A stretch of 64,000 nt of DNA from Pseudopedobacter sp044361595 (GTDB lineage Bacteria; Bacteroidota; Bacteroidia; Sphingobacteriales; Sphingobacteriaceae). A program made the translations under genes and the position numbers. Shown here piece by piece: positions 33,034 through 41,560 of this stretch (position 1 is the stretch's first letter; each line of letters opens with the position of its first letter). The stretch lies in the NCBI GenBank assembly GCA_044361595.1, contig JBIKIN010000011.1:72170-136169 (forward strand), in the 5' to 3' direction. The notes below the pieces were generated by a model. The model was not told the origin of the DNA. It saw nothing but the letters and a program-made list of their open reading frames with translations, and did not search any database.

Positions 33034-33432
33034 ATGGAAACATGTCCCAATTGCGGTAGAACCATCAGAAGCGTAAAGCAATGGCATTATTGCGCCCGAG
33101 TAGAGCTAGATTCTCTTTTCCATAGCAAGCAAGCTATAGTTAATCATCTGTTTGACCAGTTAATTGCACAGCTAATAGATTGGCCAGATATGACTTATAG
33201 TGCCACTAAAAACTGTGTGGTATTTGTACATAAAAAGACTTTTTTGGTGGTAAAACCTATGAAAACAGCTTTAGATATTAAATTCTACCTCCCCTATTTT
33301 TCCGAAGAGTTTCCCATTTACAAAACGGCACAGCAAGGTTCCAAATTTGAATCTAGCATCCGCCTTCACGATTTTGATGACCTTGACCAAGAAGTCATCC
33401 GACTGATTCGTTTCTCTTACGATATGTCATAA
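33034..33432 (+). CDS. DUF5655 domain protein with zinc-ribbon start
   Basis: 132 residues. The N-terminus METCPNCGRTIRSVKQWHYC has a CPxCG knuckle plus a later Cys, a small zinc-ribbon pattern. The remainder matches DUF5655 (FDQLIAQLIDWPDMTYSATK, FVHKKTFLVVKPMKTALD). The biochemical role is unknown. It is probably cytoplasmic and monocistronic. Confidence 0.8.
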   Translation: METCPNCGRTIRSVKQWHYCARVELDSLFHSKQAIVNHLFDQLIAQLIDWPDMTYSATKNCVVFVHKKTFLVVKPMKTALDIKFYLPYFSEEFPIYKTAQQGSKFESSIRLHDFDDLDQEVIRLIRFSYDMS

Positions 33433-33556
33433 ATCATCAGTTGATTTTCTAAAAAATATAAAAGGCTTGAATAGCAAAAGTATTTTTACATTTAACTAGG
33501 ATAATAATTTACAGCCCAAACTCAAACATTTATTAATAATTTAGTAGCAAATTAAT

Positions 33557-34615
33557 ATGCAAGAGATCAAAAGCCTTACCGGCATTAGAGGCCTAGCCGC
33601 ATTTTATGTCATTATTTTCCATTGGAATGTAGAGCTAGCCAAACTGCACCTTGGCCCAATAAATAGCTATCTCAAAACCTTTATGGGGCATGGCTATTTA
33701 AGTGTCGATTTGTTTTTTGTCATGAGCGGTTTTGTGCTATGCCTAAGCGGACATAAAATGTTTGCCACGCTCAATTTTAAAGATTACCGCACCTTTATGT
33801 ATAAAAGGTTCATTCGTATTTTCCCACTTTACATCTCCGTTACCTTGCTATTTTACTTCCTGTTCAAATACAAATGGCAAAGTTTAATCATCAATCTCAC
33901 ACTTTTCCAAGGGCTAAGTTTTAAATATAATAACTCCATTATTCCACCGGGCTGGTCACTAACCAACGAGTGGATTCTTTATTTCCTATTCCCTTTTTTA
34001 TTATTTGCCATTTTAAAATGGGTCAAAAAGCCTTGGATCTTGGTCATATTAGCTATTTTAATTTTGATTGGCATCAGCAGTTACCGCAGTTTACACTTCA
34101 ATTGGTACAATTACAAGCACTTACGTACCATAGAAGGCTTCCATCCCGTTATATCCTTTACCCGAGGTTTGGCAAGCATTTTACGCACCCTGGCCGATTA
34201 TTTTTTAGGCATCTTCACCTATTTCCTTTTTTACAAAAAAGTATCTCGTCCCTATTTCAAATATTTGGTTATGCTTTTAGGCATAGCCCTATTTTTCCCA
34301 AAAACAGATCTTTTGGTCATCTGCCTGCTTCCCGTTTTAATCCTTTATCTCTGCCAGCCCAATGGCTTAAGCAATTTTTTATCTTCCCGCTTCATCTATT
34401 TCTTAGGTTTAATTTCATTCTCGCTGTACCTCAACCATTATATCTTCATCAAAACCTATGCTAAAATACCCGCATTACTGGGCTACAGCAATCATTACAT
34501 CAGCTTGGCCTATGTCATTACAGGCAGTGTCATACTCAGCATCATCACCTATTACGGTATCGAAAACCTGAGCATGAAACTATTGAAAAAGAAAGTTTCT
34601 TCAGCTTCCTCCTAA
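33557..34615 (+). CDS. Membrane acyltransferase, family 3 (OafA/YrhL type)
   Basis: 352 residues with about ten membrane helices. The signature near the N-terminus is present: SLTGIRGLAAFYVIIFHW with the catalytic His, then HGYLSVDLFFVMSGFVL. Such enzymes O-acylate sugars of surface polymers. GC content is locally somewhat higher than in neighbours. No surface-polysaccharide genes lie beside it, so the acceptor is unknown. Confidence 0.9.
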   Translation: MQEIKSLTGIRGLAAFYVIIFHWNVELAKLHLGPINSYLKTFMGHGYLSVDLFFVMSGFVLCLSGHKMFATLNFKDYRTFMYKRFIRIFPLYISVTLLFYFLFKYKWQSLIINLTLFQGLSFKYNNSIIPPGWSLTNEWILYFLFPFLLFAILKWVKKPWILVILAILILIGISSYRSLHFNWYNYKHLRTIEGFHPVISFTRGLASILRTLADYFLGIFTYFLFYKKVSRPYFKYLVMLLGIALFFPKTDLLVICLLPVLILYLCQPNGLSNFLSSRFIYFLGLISFSLYLNHYIFIKTYAKIPALLGYSNHYISLAYVITGSVILSIITYYGIENLSMKLLKKKVSSASS

Positions 34616-34693
34616 GCCTAGGCTATAACTAGAATGAAGAAACCGTTTAAAATTTGAAAATAATTTGGGCGTTTATACACGCTTTACACTATA

Positions 34694-34740
34694 TCTTTTT
34701 TTTGTCACTCTGAGCGGAGTCGAAGGCACAAAAAAAGGAT
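34694..34740. repeat. Repeat hairpin 'CACTCTGAGCGGAGTCGAAGG' type
   Basis: A TTTTTTTGT / ACAAAAAAA arm pair encloses the GAGCGGAGTCGAAGG core, the same design as at 21377-21451. It lies about 80 bases after the acyltransferase stop and may terminate it. Confidence 0.55.
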
Positions 34741-34841
34741 GTCGTTTCAATCGTTAACGCGAAAAAATTAGGGTGGAGATTAAATACCAAAACTTCACAC
34801 AAAAAATTATATTTGAGTTTTAAAACCAAGTTCAATTCCAA

Positions 34842-35783
34842 TTGAGTGAATTATTAAAATATGAAAATGCATTTTCGAAACTAAAAAGAGGTGTTACCCC
34901 TTTTGGTTTAGCTCCTCACAAACCAATTTTTTTATTGACAATTATTGATCTCATTGACAAAGGAATAATAAGCGAAAATAAAATTTATGTTAATACGGAA
35001 CTAGTTGCCGCTTTTTTGAATAATTGGGATAACTTGGTTACAGAACCTTTTAAACCTGATTTTACACAACCTTTTTATTACCTGCAAAATGATAAAATAT
35101 CAGGAAATTCTTTTTGGTTTGTTAAACCTTTAATTGGCTGTCAACTTAGCGCCCATGTCAAAAACTTTAATAAGTTAATCACCATTGTAGAATATGGTTA
35201 TTTCTCTGAAAATTTATTCAACTTGTTAATCGACAAAAATTCCAGAACATCTTTAAAACAAACAATTTTAAGAACTTATTTCCCTACAAACGCAAAATCT
35301 TTAGACGAAAATAGTTATATTAATAATTTAAGTTCGGATATTTTAAATGAACCTATGCCTGCTTACAAAAAATTATTGATTAGTACAGAAGAGGAAGTAT
35401 ACGTAAGAAATGGATTGTTTAAAAGATTAGTTCCAAAAGTTTATGATAATTCTTGTGCATTTACAGGATGGAAAGTTCAAACTGCATCCGGACTTAGTTT
35501 AGTTGATGCGTGTCATATTAAACCTTTTAGTATTTGTAAAGAAGACCACATTAATAATGGAATTTCTCTCTCACCTAATATTCATAGAGCGTTTGATAGG
35601 GGTTTATTAAGTTTAGATGAGGATTTTAAAATTTTAGTTTCGAGCCAAATCATTGAAGTAAACATCTTAAATAATTCTTTAAAGAATCTGAAAGGAAAAA
35701 AGATAAAACTTCCTATAAGTAAACTTCATTATCCTGGGCAGGAATATTTGTTATGGCACAGAGAAAATTGTTTCAGGTATTAA
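34842..35783 (+). CDS. HNH endonuclease
   Basis: 313 residues from a TTG at 34842; the nearby ATG at 34861 is out of frame. The N-terminal 200 residues are an unassigned domain. The C-terminal HNH_2-type nuclease has CAFTGWKV, DACHIKPFS (first His), NNGISLSPNIHRAFDRG (Asn and second His). It resembles stand-alone restriction-like HNH nucleases of accessory regions. No methylase is adjacent. The 1.7 kb after it are filled with repeats. Confidence 0.86.
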   Translation: MSELLKYENAFSKLKRGVTPFGLAPHKPIFLLTIIDLIDKGIISENKIYVNTELVAAFLNNWDNLVTEPFKPDFTQPFYYLQNDKISGNSFWFVKPLIGCQLSAHVKNFNKLITIVEYGYFSENLFNLLIDKNSRTSLKQTILRTYFPTNAKSLDENSYINNLSSDILNEPMPAYKKLLISTEEEVYVRNGLFKRLVPKVYDNSCAFTGWKVQTASGLSLVDACHIKPFSICKEDHINNGISLSPNIHRAFDRGLLSLDEDFKILVSSQIIEVNILNNSLKNLKGKKIKLPISKLHYPGQEYLLWHRENCFRY

Positions 35784-35934
35784 ATTTTAAAATAGCTCCT
35801 CGTTTTAATCTTCATTGATTTCAATATTCCATCGAATCACTGAAATGTCTTTATGGAATTAGGACTCCGTTCGGTAATTGAAAATGAAAGTTTAAGCGCT
35901 AAAAAAATTATTCTTTTAATATCTTTTATTCTGT

Positions 35935-36318
35935 TGAATCTCCGAAATCTGCGGGAAATACTTAGCGATTTGGAAAAGCATGGTCCTCTGGCGAGAGACC
36001 CGGCTAGCACAAAAAGCAGAGCCATTAAACATCTGCGAGAATCTCCGAAATCTGCGATAAATAATTAGCGATTTGCAAAAGTAAGATCCTCTAGCGAGAG
36101 ACCTGGCTAGTACAAAAAGCAGAGCCGTTCAACATCTGCGAAAATATCCAAAATTTGCGGGAAATAATTAGCGATTTGAAAAGCAGGGACCTCTGCGAGA
36201 GACCCAGCTAGCACAAAAAGCAGAACCGTTCAACATCTGCGAAAATCTCCAAAATCGGCGGGGAATATTTAACAGCTTTGAAATCGCAGGGTCCTCTGGC
36301 GAGAAACCCCGCTAGCAC
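35935..36318 (+). repeat. Tandem repeat array, four copies of a unit of about 102 bp
   Basis: The unit begins AAAAAGCAGAGCC, has GCGGGAAATAATTAGCGATT in the middle and ends GAGAGACCCGGCTAGCAC. Copy 1 (35935-36010) lacks the start, and copies 2-4 begin at 36011, 36114 and 36215. Each has a hairpin of the form GGTCCTCT-GGCG-AGAGACC. Substitutions differ between copies. Reading frames through the array are incidental. Confidence 0.8.
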
Positions 36319-36349
36319 AGTTAAACAAATATTAATATACTAATATGTA

Positions 36350-36363
36350 TACTTAATTAAGTA
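36350..36363. repeat. AT-rich palindrome inside the repeat region
   Basis: TACTTAATTAAGTA is a perfect 14-bp palindrome in an AT-rich stretch (36319-36480) that contains no gene. The role is unknown. Confidence 0.3.
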
Positions 36364-36540
36364 AAAGTATATGCATAAGTATGCTGTTAAAATTTAATAA
36401 GTTTTGTTTTAATGGTTTCTAACAAATTTATGATGAAGAGTTGCCCAGCTTACAACCTGAGTTAGATAAACAAAATTCATAAACACACATCTAATATCGT
36501 TATTGCATATAACGAATGTCTCTAATGACAGGAAATAACA

Positions 36541-36640
36541 AAGCAGAACCATTAAACATCTGCGAGAATCTCAAAAATTGGCGGGAAATAATTAGCGATT
36601 TGGAAAAGCAGGGTCCTCTGGCGAGAGACCCGGCTAGCAC
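36541..36640 (+). repeat. Fifth copy of the 102-bp unit
   Basis: A full copy with the GGTCCTCTGGCGAGAGACC hairpin, separated by about 220 bp from the tandem block. Confidence 0.75.
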
Positions 36641-36759
36641 TGAAATGTTTTTTCTACTCTACGTCATGTCGAGGATACGAGACATCTCTCCTGTGAGTCT
36701 GCTTGTATTATCTTCTATCTATTAGTAAAAGATGTCTCTCTAACGTCAACATAACGCGT

Positions 36760-36905
36760 TATCTTGGCTTAACGATAGCAGCGAAAATCCCCGCCAGTTT
36801 TCGGGCTGGCTTTTTGTTCGACCTTGGGATTTTGCGGCGTGGGAAACAAAAAGATTGTAGCGCATAGCGTGACCCCAATTTTTTCTATTGGGGGAAGCCC
36901 CAAAA
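36760..36905 (+). repeat. Interspersed hairpin-rich repeat
   Basis: Contains TTAACGATAGCAGCG, also seen (one mismatch) at 41366-41380, followed by a GCCAG/CTGGC stem and a CCCCAAT/ATTGGGG stem. It is a repeat, not a coding region. Confidence 0.5.
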
Positions 36906-36924
36906 TATCAGATTTAAAACAAGA

Positions 36925-36996
36925 GATTGCTTCGTTTCACTCGCAATGACAAAATCACCGTCATTGCGAGTCGCCTTTTTCTGGCGGCGTGGCAAT
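36925..36996. repeat. Palindromic 'GTCATTGCGAG' repeat
   Basis: ACTCGCAATGAC (36939-36950) and GTCATTGCGAGT (36960-36971) form a perfect 12-bp stem, with GATTGC and GCAATC as outer arms. The GTCATTGCGAG...GCAATC type of element is common between genes in many bacteria. Confidence 0.65.
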
Positions 36997-37116
36997 CGGT
37001 TTGTAATAACCCATGTTTCCTGTTTTAATTGGACAGATTGATTCGTTCCTCTCTCGGTGACAAAAAACACAGATTACTTCTTTTCTCTCGCTACAAGGTA
37101 GCTCCTTTGGAGCAAT

Positions 37117-37374
37117 GACAAAAAGCAGAGCCGTTCAACATCTGCGAGAATCTCCGAAATCTGCGGGAAATACTTAGCGATTTGGAAAAGCATGGTCCTC
37201 TGGCGAGAGACCCTAATGCTATTAAGTTAAGCGTTTTGTCATGTTGAGCGTTAGTGAAACATCACACAAATAGGTGTAAAACTCTATGAGCAAACCTTGC
37301 ATGTGAGACGTTTCGTTCCTCAACGTGACGCAAGTTTCTCTTAACTTAATAGCATTGGAGAGACCCGGCTAGCA
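37117..37374 (+). repeat. Sixth copy of the 102-bp unit, split by an insertion
   Basis: Normal unit sequence runs to GAGAGACCC at 37213, then is interrupted by 144 bp. It resumes with a second GAGAGACCC at 37358 and ends CGGCTAGCAC at about 37376. Confidence 0.75.
37214..37357. mobile_element. MITE-like 144-bp element with 9-bp target duplication
   Basis: The ends are TAATGCTATTAAGTTAAG and, inverted, CAATGCTATTAAGTTAAG, and imperfect pairing continues inward for about 60 bases. GAGAGACCC stands directly on both sides although the uninterrupted unit has it once, a clear target-site duplication. No coding capacity, so it was moved by a transposase from elsewhere. Confidence 0.8.
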
Positions 37375-37519
37375 CCTAGTAAATTCGACTTAACCCTAAT
37401 TCTTTAGCATCCAAACAATTTTAAGCTTAAACTATTTCATATAAACAATTAGGGTCTGTTTAAAATTTTACATTATAAATCTAAACAGTTTCTTAATTTT
37501 AACCCAAATTTTACTTGGC

Positions 37520-39511
37520 ATGCAAAGCAAAGCAACAATGGCTTTAAAAGGAATATATTGTAATTCGTTAACACAATACTCAAGATTTGTGAGTTCGGAG
37601 GTGATTATTGGTGGTGTGCCTATGGGCGAGGATAACCCAATCCGTGTTCAATCTATGACCACTACCGACACAATGGATACCGAGGGGACAGTTGCACAAA
37701 GTATCAGGATGATTGATGCGGGTTGCGAGTATGTTCGTATTACTGCACCTAGTATGAAAGAGGCGCAAAACCTAGCCGAAATTAAAAAAGGTTTAAAAGC
37801 TAAAGGTTACAGTACTCCGCTAGTTGCCGATATCCATTTTACCCCTAACGCTGCCGAGCTTGCCGCAAAAATAGTAGAGAAAGTACGTGTTAACCCGGGT
37901 AACTACGCCGATAAGAAGAAGTTTGAAGAGATAAATTATACGCCCGAAGCTTATGAAAAAGAGCTAGAACGGATAAAAAAGAAGTTTGCCCCGCTGGTAG
38001 AAATTTGCAAAGCTAACGGTACGGCTATGCGTATTGGGACTAACCACGGCTCGCTTTCTGATAGGATTATGAGCTGGTACGGCGATACCCCAAAGGGAAT
38101 GGTAGAGAGTGCGATGGAATTTATTCGCATTTGCCACAGTATGGATTACCACCAATTGGTAATTTCTATGAAAAGCAGCAATGCCCAAGTAATGGTACAG
38201 GCTTACCGTTTATTGGTTAAAACAATGGTTGCCGAAGGCATGAATTATCCTTTGCATTTAGGTGTTACCGAGGCTGGTGATGGTGAGGATGGCAGAATTA
38301 AATCGGCAGTGGGAATTGGGACTTTATTAGAAGATGGCTTGGGCGATACCATTAGGGTTTCTTTAACCGAAGAACCCGAGTTTGAAATTCCGGTGGCGCA
38401 AGCTTTGGCACAACGCTACAAAAACAGATCAGAAACACCCATATCAGACCTTTATGATTTAGATTTTGAATTACCTGCTAGCTTCTCCCCTTTTGAGTAT
38501 AACAAAAGAGCTTCGGCCGAGTTGAATACTTTTATTGGTGGGCATCAGGTTCCTCGAGTGATTTTAGATTTATCTGATCAAAACCTAAAAGACGCTAACA
38601 TTTTAGCTCCAGCTGGATATATTTATTCGCCTATTTTGGATAAATATAACATGGGCGATCAGTCGATTGATTTTGCCTATTTGGGCGATGAATTGCCTTC
38701 ATTTAATTTTCCTGGAAACTTAAAGCAATTATATAATTACGCTACTTGGCAAAAATTGCAGAGTAAAACCAATTGTCACCCGTTATTTAGTTTAAAAGAA
38801 TACATCAGCGCAAGCGAAAAAGATTCTGCTTTAAATTTAGTAAGCATAAAACCTACTGATTTAGATAGCGATGATTTTGCTGCTATTCCGTTTGATAAGA
38901 CCTTGGTATTTGTTTTAGAAACCGACCAAGAACATGGCATGGCGCAACAAAGAGCTTTCTTTTTTAAACTGATGAATTTAGGGATAGATACTCCAGTAAT
39001 TATTAAAAGAAGTTACGCTTTTGCCACAACAGAAAGTACAGAACAAATAGAACTTAAAACCCAGCTTTATGCCGCTACAGATTTAGGAGCATTATTGCTG
39101 GATGGTTTGGGCGATGGTGTTTGGTTAGATGCACCACAAACAAGTTCTAAGTTTAAGGTTTCTACCTCTTTTGGGATTTTGCAAGCTACTCGCTCTCGTA
39201 TTTCTAAAACGGAATACATAAGCTGCCCTAGTTGTGGACGTACTTTGTTTGATTTACAAGAAACTACCCAAATGATACGTAGCCGTACAGATCATTTAAA
39301 AGGTATTAAAATTGGTATTATGGGCTGTATTGTAAATGGCCCAGGCGAAATGGCTGACGCCGATTACGGTTATGTAGGAACTGGTCCGGGTAAAATTACG
39401 CTTTACCGTGGCAAAGAAGTGGTAAAGAAAAACGTAAGCTCTGACAATGCCCTAGACGATTTAATTGGCATAATGAAAGAAGACGGGATGTGGGTGGAGA
39501 AGGAGATTTGA
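37520..39511 (+). CDS. ispG: (E)-4-hydroxy-3-methylbut-2-enyl-diphosphate synthase, long form
   Basis: 663 residues, the long type with an extra middle domain seen in Bacteroidota, Chlamydiae and plants. It makes HMBPP from methylerythritol cyclodiphosphate in non-mevalonate isoprenoid synthesis. The TIM barrel begins VIIGGVPMGEDNPIRVQSMT. The C-terminal 4Fe-4S part has ISCPSCGRTLFDL (two Cys) and IGIMGCIVNGPGEM (third Cys). An alternative start at MALKGIY six codons later is possible. A large repeat region precedes it. Confidence 0.94.
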   Translation: MQSKATMALKGIYCNSLTQYSRFVSSEVIIGGVPMGEDNPIRVQSMTTTDTMDTEGTVAQSIRMIDAGCEYVRITAPSMKEAQNLAEIKKGLKAKGYSTPLVADIHFTPNAAELAAKIVEKVRVNPGNYADKKKFEEINYTPEAYEKELERIKKKFAPLVEICKANGTAMRIGTNHGSLSDRIMSWYGDTPKGMVESAMEFIRICHSMDYHQLVISMKSSNAQVMVQAYRLLVKTMVAEGMNYPLHLGVTEAGDGEDGRIKSAVGIGTLLEDGLGDTIRVSLTEEPEFEIPVAQALAQRYKNRSETPISDLYDLDFELPASFSPFEYNKRASAELNTFIGGHQVPRVILDLSDQNLKDANILAPAGYIYSPILDKYNMGDQSIDFAYLGDELPSFNFPGNLKQLYNYATWQKLQSKTNCHPLFSLKEYISASEKDSALNLVSIKPTDLDSDDFAAIPFDKTLVFVLETDQEHGMAQQRAFFFKLMNLGIDTPVIIKRSYAFATTESTEQIELKTQLYAATDLGALLLDGLGDGVWLDAPQTSSKFKVSTSFGILQATRSRISKTEYISCPSCGRTLFDLQETTQMIRSRTDHLKGIKIGIMGCIVNGPGEMADADYGYVGTGPGKITLYRGKEVVKKNVSSDNALDDLIGIMKEDGMWVEKEI

Positions 39512-39541
39512 GAGGCTAAATTTAACTTTGAACTTTTTGCT

Positions 39542-40279
39542 TTAAGCCTTAGTATCATTTTCTATCAAGACAGTCTGCATAATTGCTGGCACTATTTTAC
39601 CATCATAGTCTTTATCATTTTGTGAGTACGATAACAACTCTTTGATAGATTGATTAAAGGGAGCTTGATTTATATACACTCCAGATATTTCTTTATTTTG
39701 TAAACGAATGTAACCTCCTGTAGCTTTATCGGCATTGATGATTTTAGGGTTTAAGGGTAAATGCTCAGTAACTATAACGTATTTAAAAGTTTTAGTTTTC
39801 TCTAAAATATCCTCTATTTGTTGATTACTTAAATGTTGTAAAACCTGCCTAATGATGCATAAATCAGCCGGTGGAAATGCTGTTGCTGTAATGGCATCAA
39901 CCTGAGAAAATTTAATGCTTTGGCTTTGATAATTCTGATTTAAATGATTGATTAAATCTTTCACAATATCTACCCCATGATATTGAGTTTGAGGCGTACT
40001 TTCTAAAACGGATTTCATGATGGTAAAATCGCCACAACCTATCTCAAAAATACTTTTAATGGCATTTTCTTTAATAAAGTTAATTAGCATTTCTTTATAC
40101 TGTTCAGCAGCTAAATCTACAGTTCCATCGCCAGAAAAAAATTGCTCGCCATTAGACGCAACTCCCCAATATTTTTTTTGATAAATGCGAGTAAAAATTT
40201 CCTCGGGCGATTGATTTCTGTTCTTAAAATCGGCGTAAAGCTTAAAAAATTTTAAAGGGACAAATTGTTTGAAATTCAT
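39542..40279 (-). CDS. Class I SAM-dependent methyltransferase
   Basis: 245 residues. SAM-binding motif I is IFEIGCGDFTIM, followed by YHGVDIVKDLINHL (acidic end of beta2) and PADLCIIRQVLQHL after beta4. The substrate is unknown. The N-terminus (FKLYADFKNRNQSPEEIF) is shared with uncharacterised methyltransferases. Its start overlaps the stop of the upstream lipoprotein gene by one base, and it is convergent with ispG. Confidence 0.87.
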   Translation of the reverse strand: MNFKQFVPLKFFKLYADFKNRNQSPEEIFTRIYQKKYWGVASNGEQFFSGDGTVDLAAEQYKEMLINFIKENAIKSIFEIGCGDFTIMKSVLESTPQTQYHGVDIVKDLINHLNQNYQSQSIKFSQVDAITATAFPPADLCIIRQVLQHLSNQQIEDILEKTKTFKYVIVTEHLPLNPKIINADKATGGYIRLQNKEISGVYINQAPFNQSIKELLSYSQNDKDYDGKIVPAIMQTVLIENDTKA

Positions 40280-40809
40280 TAATACTTTAATTGATTAATG
40301 AGACTATCTTCAGTTGCGGTTTTCATTTTTATTACCTCGTCTAAAATTGGATTTGGCACCGTAGTAGATAAAATATATTGTTGCACTTTCCAATGGTCGC
40401 CTTGCTTTACCAATACGCCCGAGCCTCTACAAATTTTCATTTGGGTATTTAAAAGCTCATCAAACCAAGCTAAATCACCATTTTTAGAAAAGTAAATATT
40501 TCTTTTTAAAGCTGTAAAACTCCAAGCTTTGCCCCTATCAAAAAAAGGCTTTGCCCAAACCATAAATTCTTTTTTATCCCAGCGTTCGGTGGCATCTGTA
40601 CCGGTAAATATGGCATCCTCAGTATAAAAATTAAAGTATCCATCAAAATCTGCTTTTCCAGCTGCTACGTTAAAAGAATCGAGCATGAGGTTAATTGCAT
40701 TCTTTTCTTTATCGGCATTAAATGCCGATTGCTCTTTATTTTCTAGTGGATTGCAAGCGTAAATTAGGATAGCTATTAAGCTGATGATATTAATTTTGAG
40801 GTATCTCAT
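40279..40809 (-). CDS. SnoaL/NTF2-like lipoprotein
   Basis: 176 residues with a lipobox (ILIYAC, Cys19). The body is a cone-shaped NTF2-like fold (INLMLDSFNVAAGKADFDGYFNFYTEDAIF, KEFMVWAKPFF, WKVQQYILST), as in DUF4440/SnoaL_3 proteins. Catalytic function is not evident. It is followed with overlap by the methyltransferase gene. Confidence 0.83.
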   Translation of the reverse strand: MRYLKINIISLIAILIYACNPLENKEQSAFNADKEKNAINLMLDSFNVAAGKADFDGYFNFYTEDAIFTGTDATERWDKKEFMVWAKPFFDRGKAWSFTALKRNIYFSKNGDLAWFDELLNTQMKICRGSGVLVKQGDHWKVQQYILSTTVPNPILDEVIKMKTATEDSLINQLKY

Positions 40810-40882
40810 GCAATATTTTTTTGATGATGGATTTAAAGTATAAATATATCATTTAAGTAACTTGGATTAAACAATGTCTCAT

Positions 40883-41110
40883 TTAAAAAGTAACTTCTTT
40901 TTTTATTTGAGTAAACAATTGAGAAGATATTAAGAATCCGCCTAGTACAAAAAACAAGTTTACCTCTATCCCGCCAAACTCCAAAAAATTGGGAAACCAA
41001 GCTGGGTGTTGAAACCATACTGAATAGTGAAAAAGAAATACTGTAATAATGGCGAAAGTTAATAAGATATCTAGACCATAAAATTTAAAGGGCTTTGCTA
41101 TTTCTACCAT
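40883..41110 (-). pseudogene. Remnant of a family-3 acyltransferase gene
   Basis: A 75-residue frame matches only the N-terminus of an OafA-type acyltransferase: FYGLDILLTFAIITVFLFHY with the catalytic His, then GGIEVNLFFVLGGFLIS. It ends at a stop after about two helices, whereas the family needs about 350 residues. Nothing further of the gene is recognised downstream. Confidence 0.7.
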
Positions 41111-41353
41111 CTTTAAAATAAAATTTGAAATTACATTTTACAAATTTATTATACCATTTTGTGAGTCAATATTTTGGAATTGGGTTTTTTTATAAACCGA
41201 TTTTGATAATTAAAAGAGGATAATTTGTTTATTTTTAATGGTTTAATATTGGACTACCGGTTTTTTAGGGAAGAAACTTTACCTTGATTTAAATTTTATC
41301 TTCTATTACAGTTAGCTTGTGCAAATTACATTGAGATTGTTGTTATCATTAAT

Positions 41354-41465
41354 AAATAAGGGGCGTTAATGATAGCAGCGGCAGTTCCCAATTTTATATT
41401 GGGACCAAAGAGGATAACATATTGACAGATCTGGGGGAGGTAGAAAACGCCCAAAAACTAATTTT
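41354..41465. repeat. Interspersed hairpin repeat in the 41111-41560 gap
   Basis: Contains GTTAATGATAGCAGCG (compare 36770-36785) and a TCCCAAT/ATTGGGA stem, then a G-rich segment. The rest of this 450-base gap is AT-rich and shows no gene. Confidence 0.45.
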
Positions 41466-41560
41466 TTTAAACCCTGCCTCTCCTACTCAAATTAGTGAGC
41501 ATGTTTGAAACTAAATTTAAACTCGTTATAAATTTTACTGATTAATAAAAGTGGATTTTG

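Noticed and set aside
35935..36640. Repeat array as a CRISPR
   Set aside because: Units are about 102 bp and directly joined, with substitutions spread through them. There are no unique spacers and no cas genes nearby.
35853..36725. Small plus-strand frames of 60-71 residues in the repeat region
   Set aside because: They run through the repeat units, share only repeat-encoded peptides and have no start signals.
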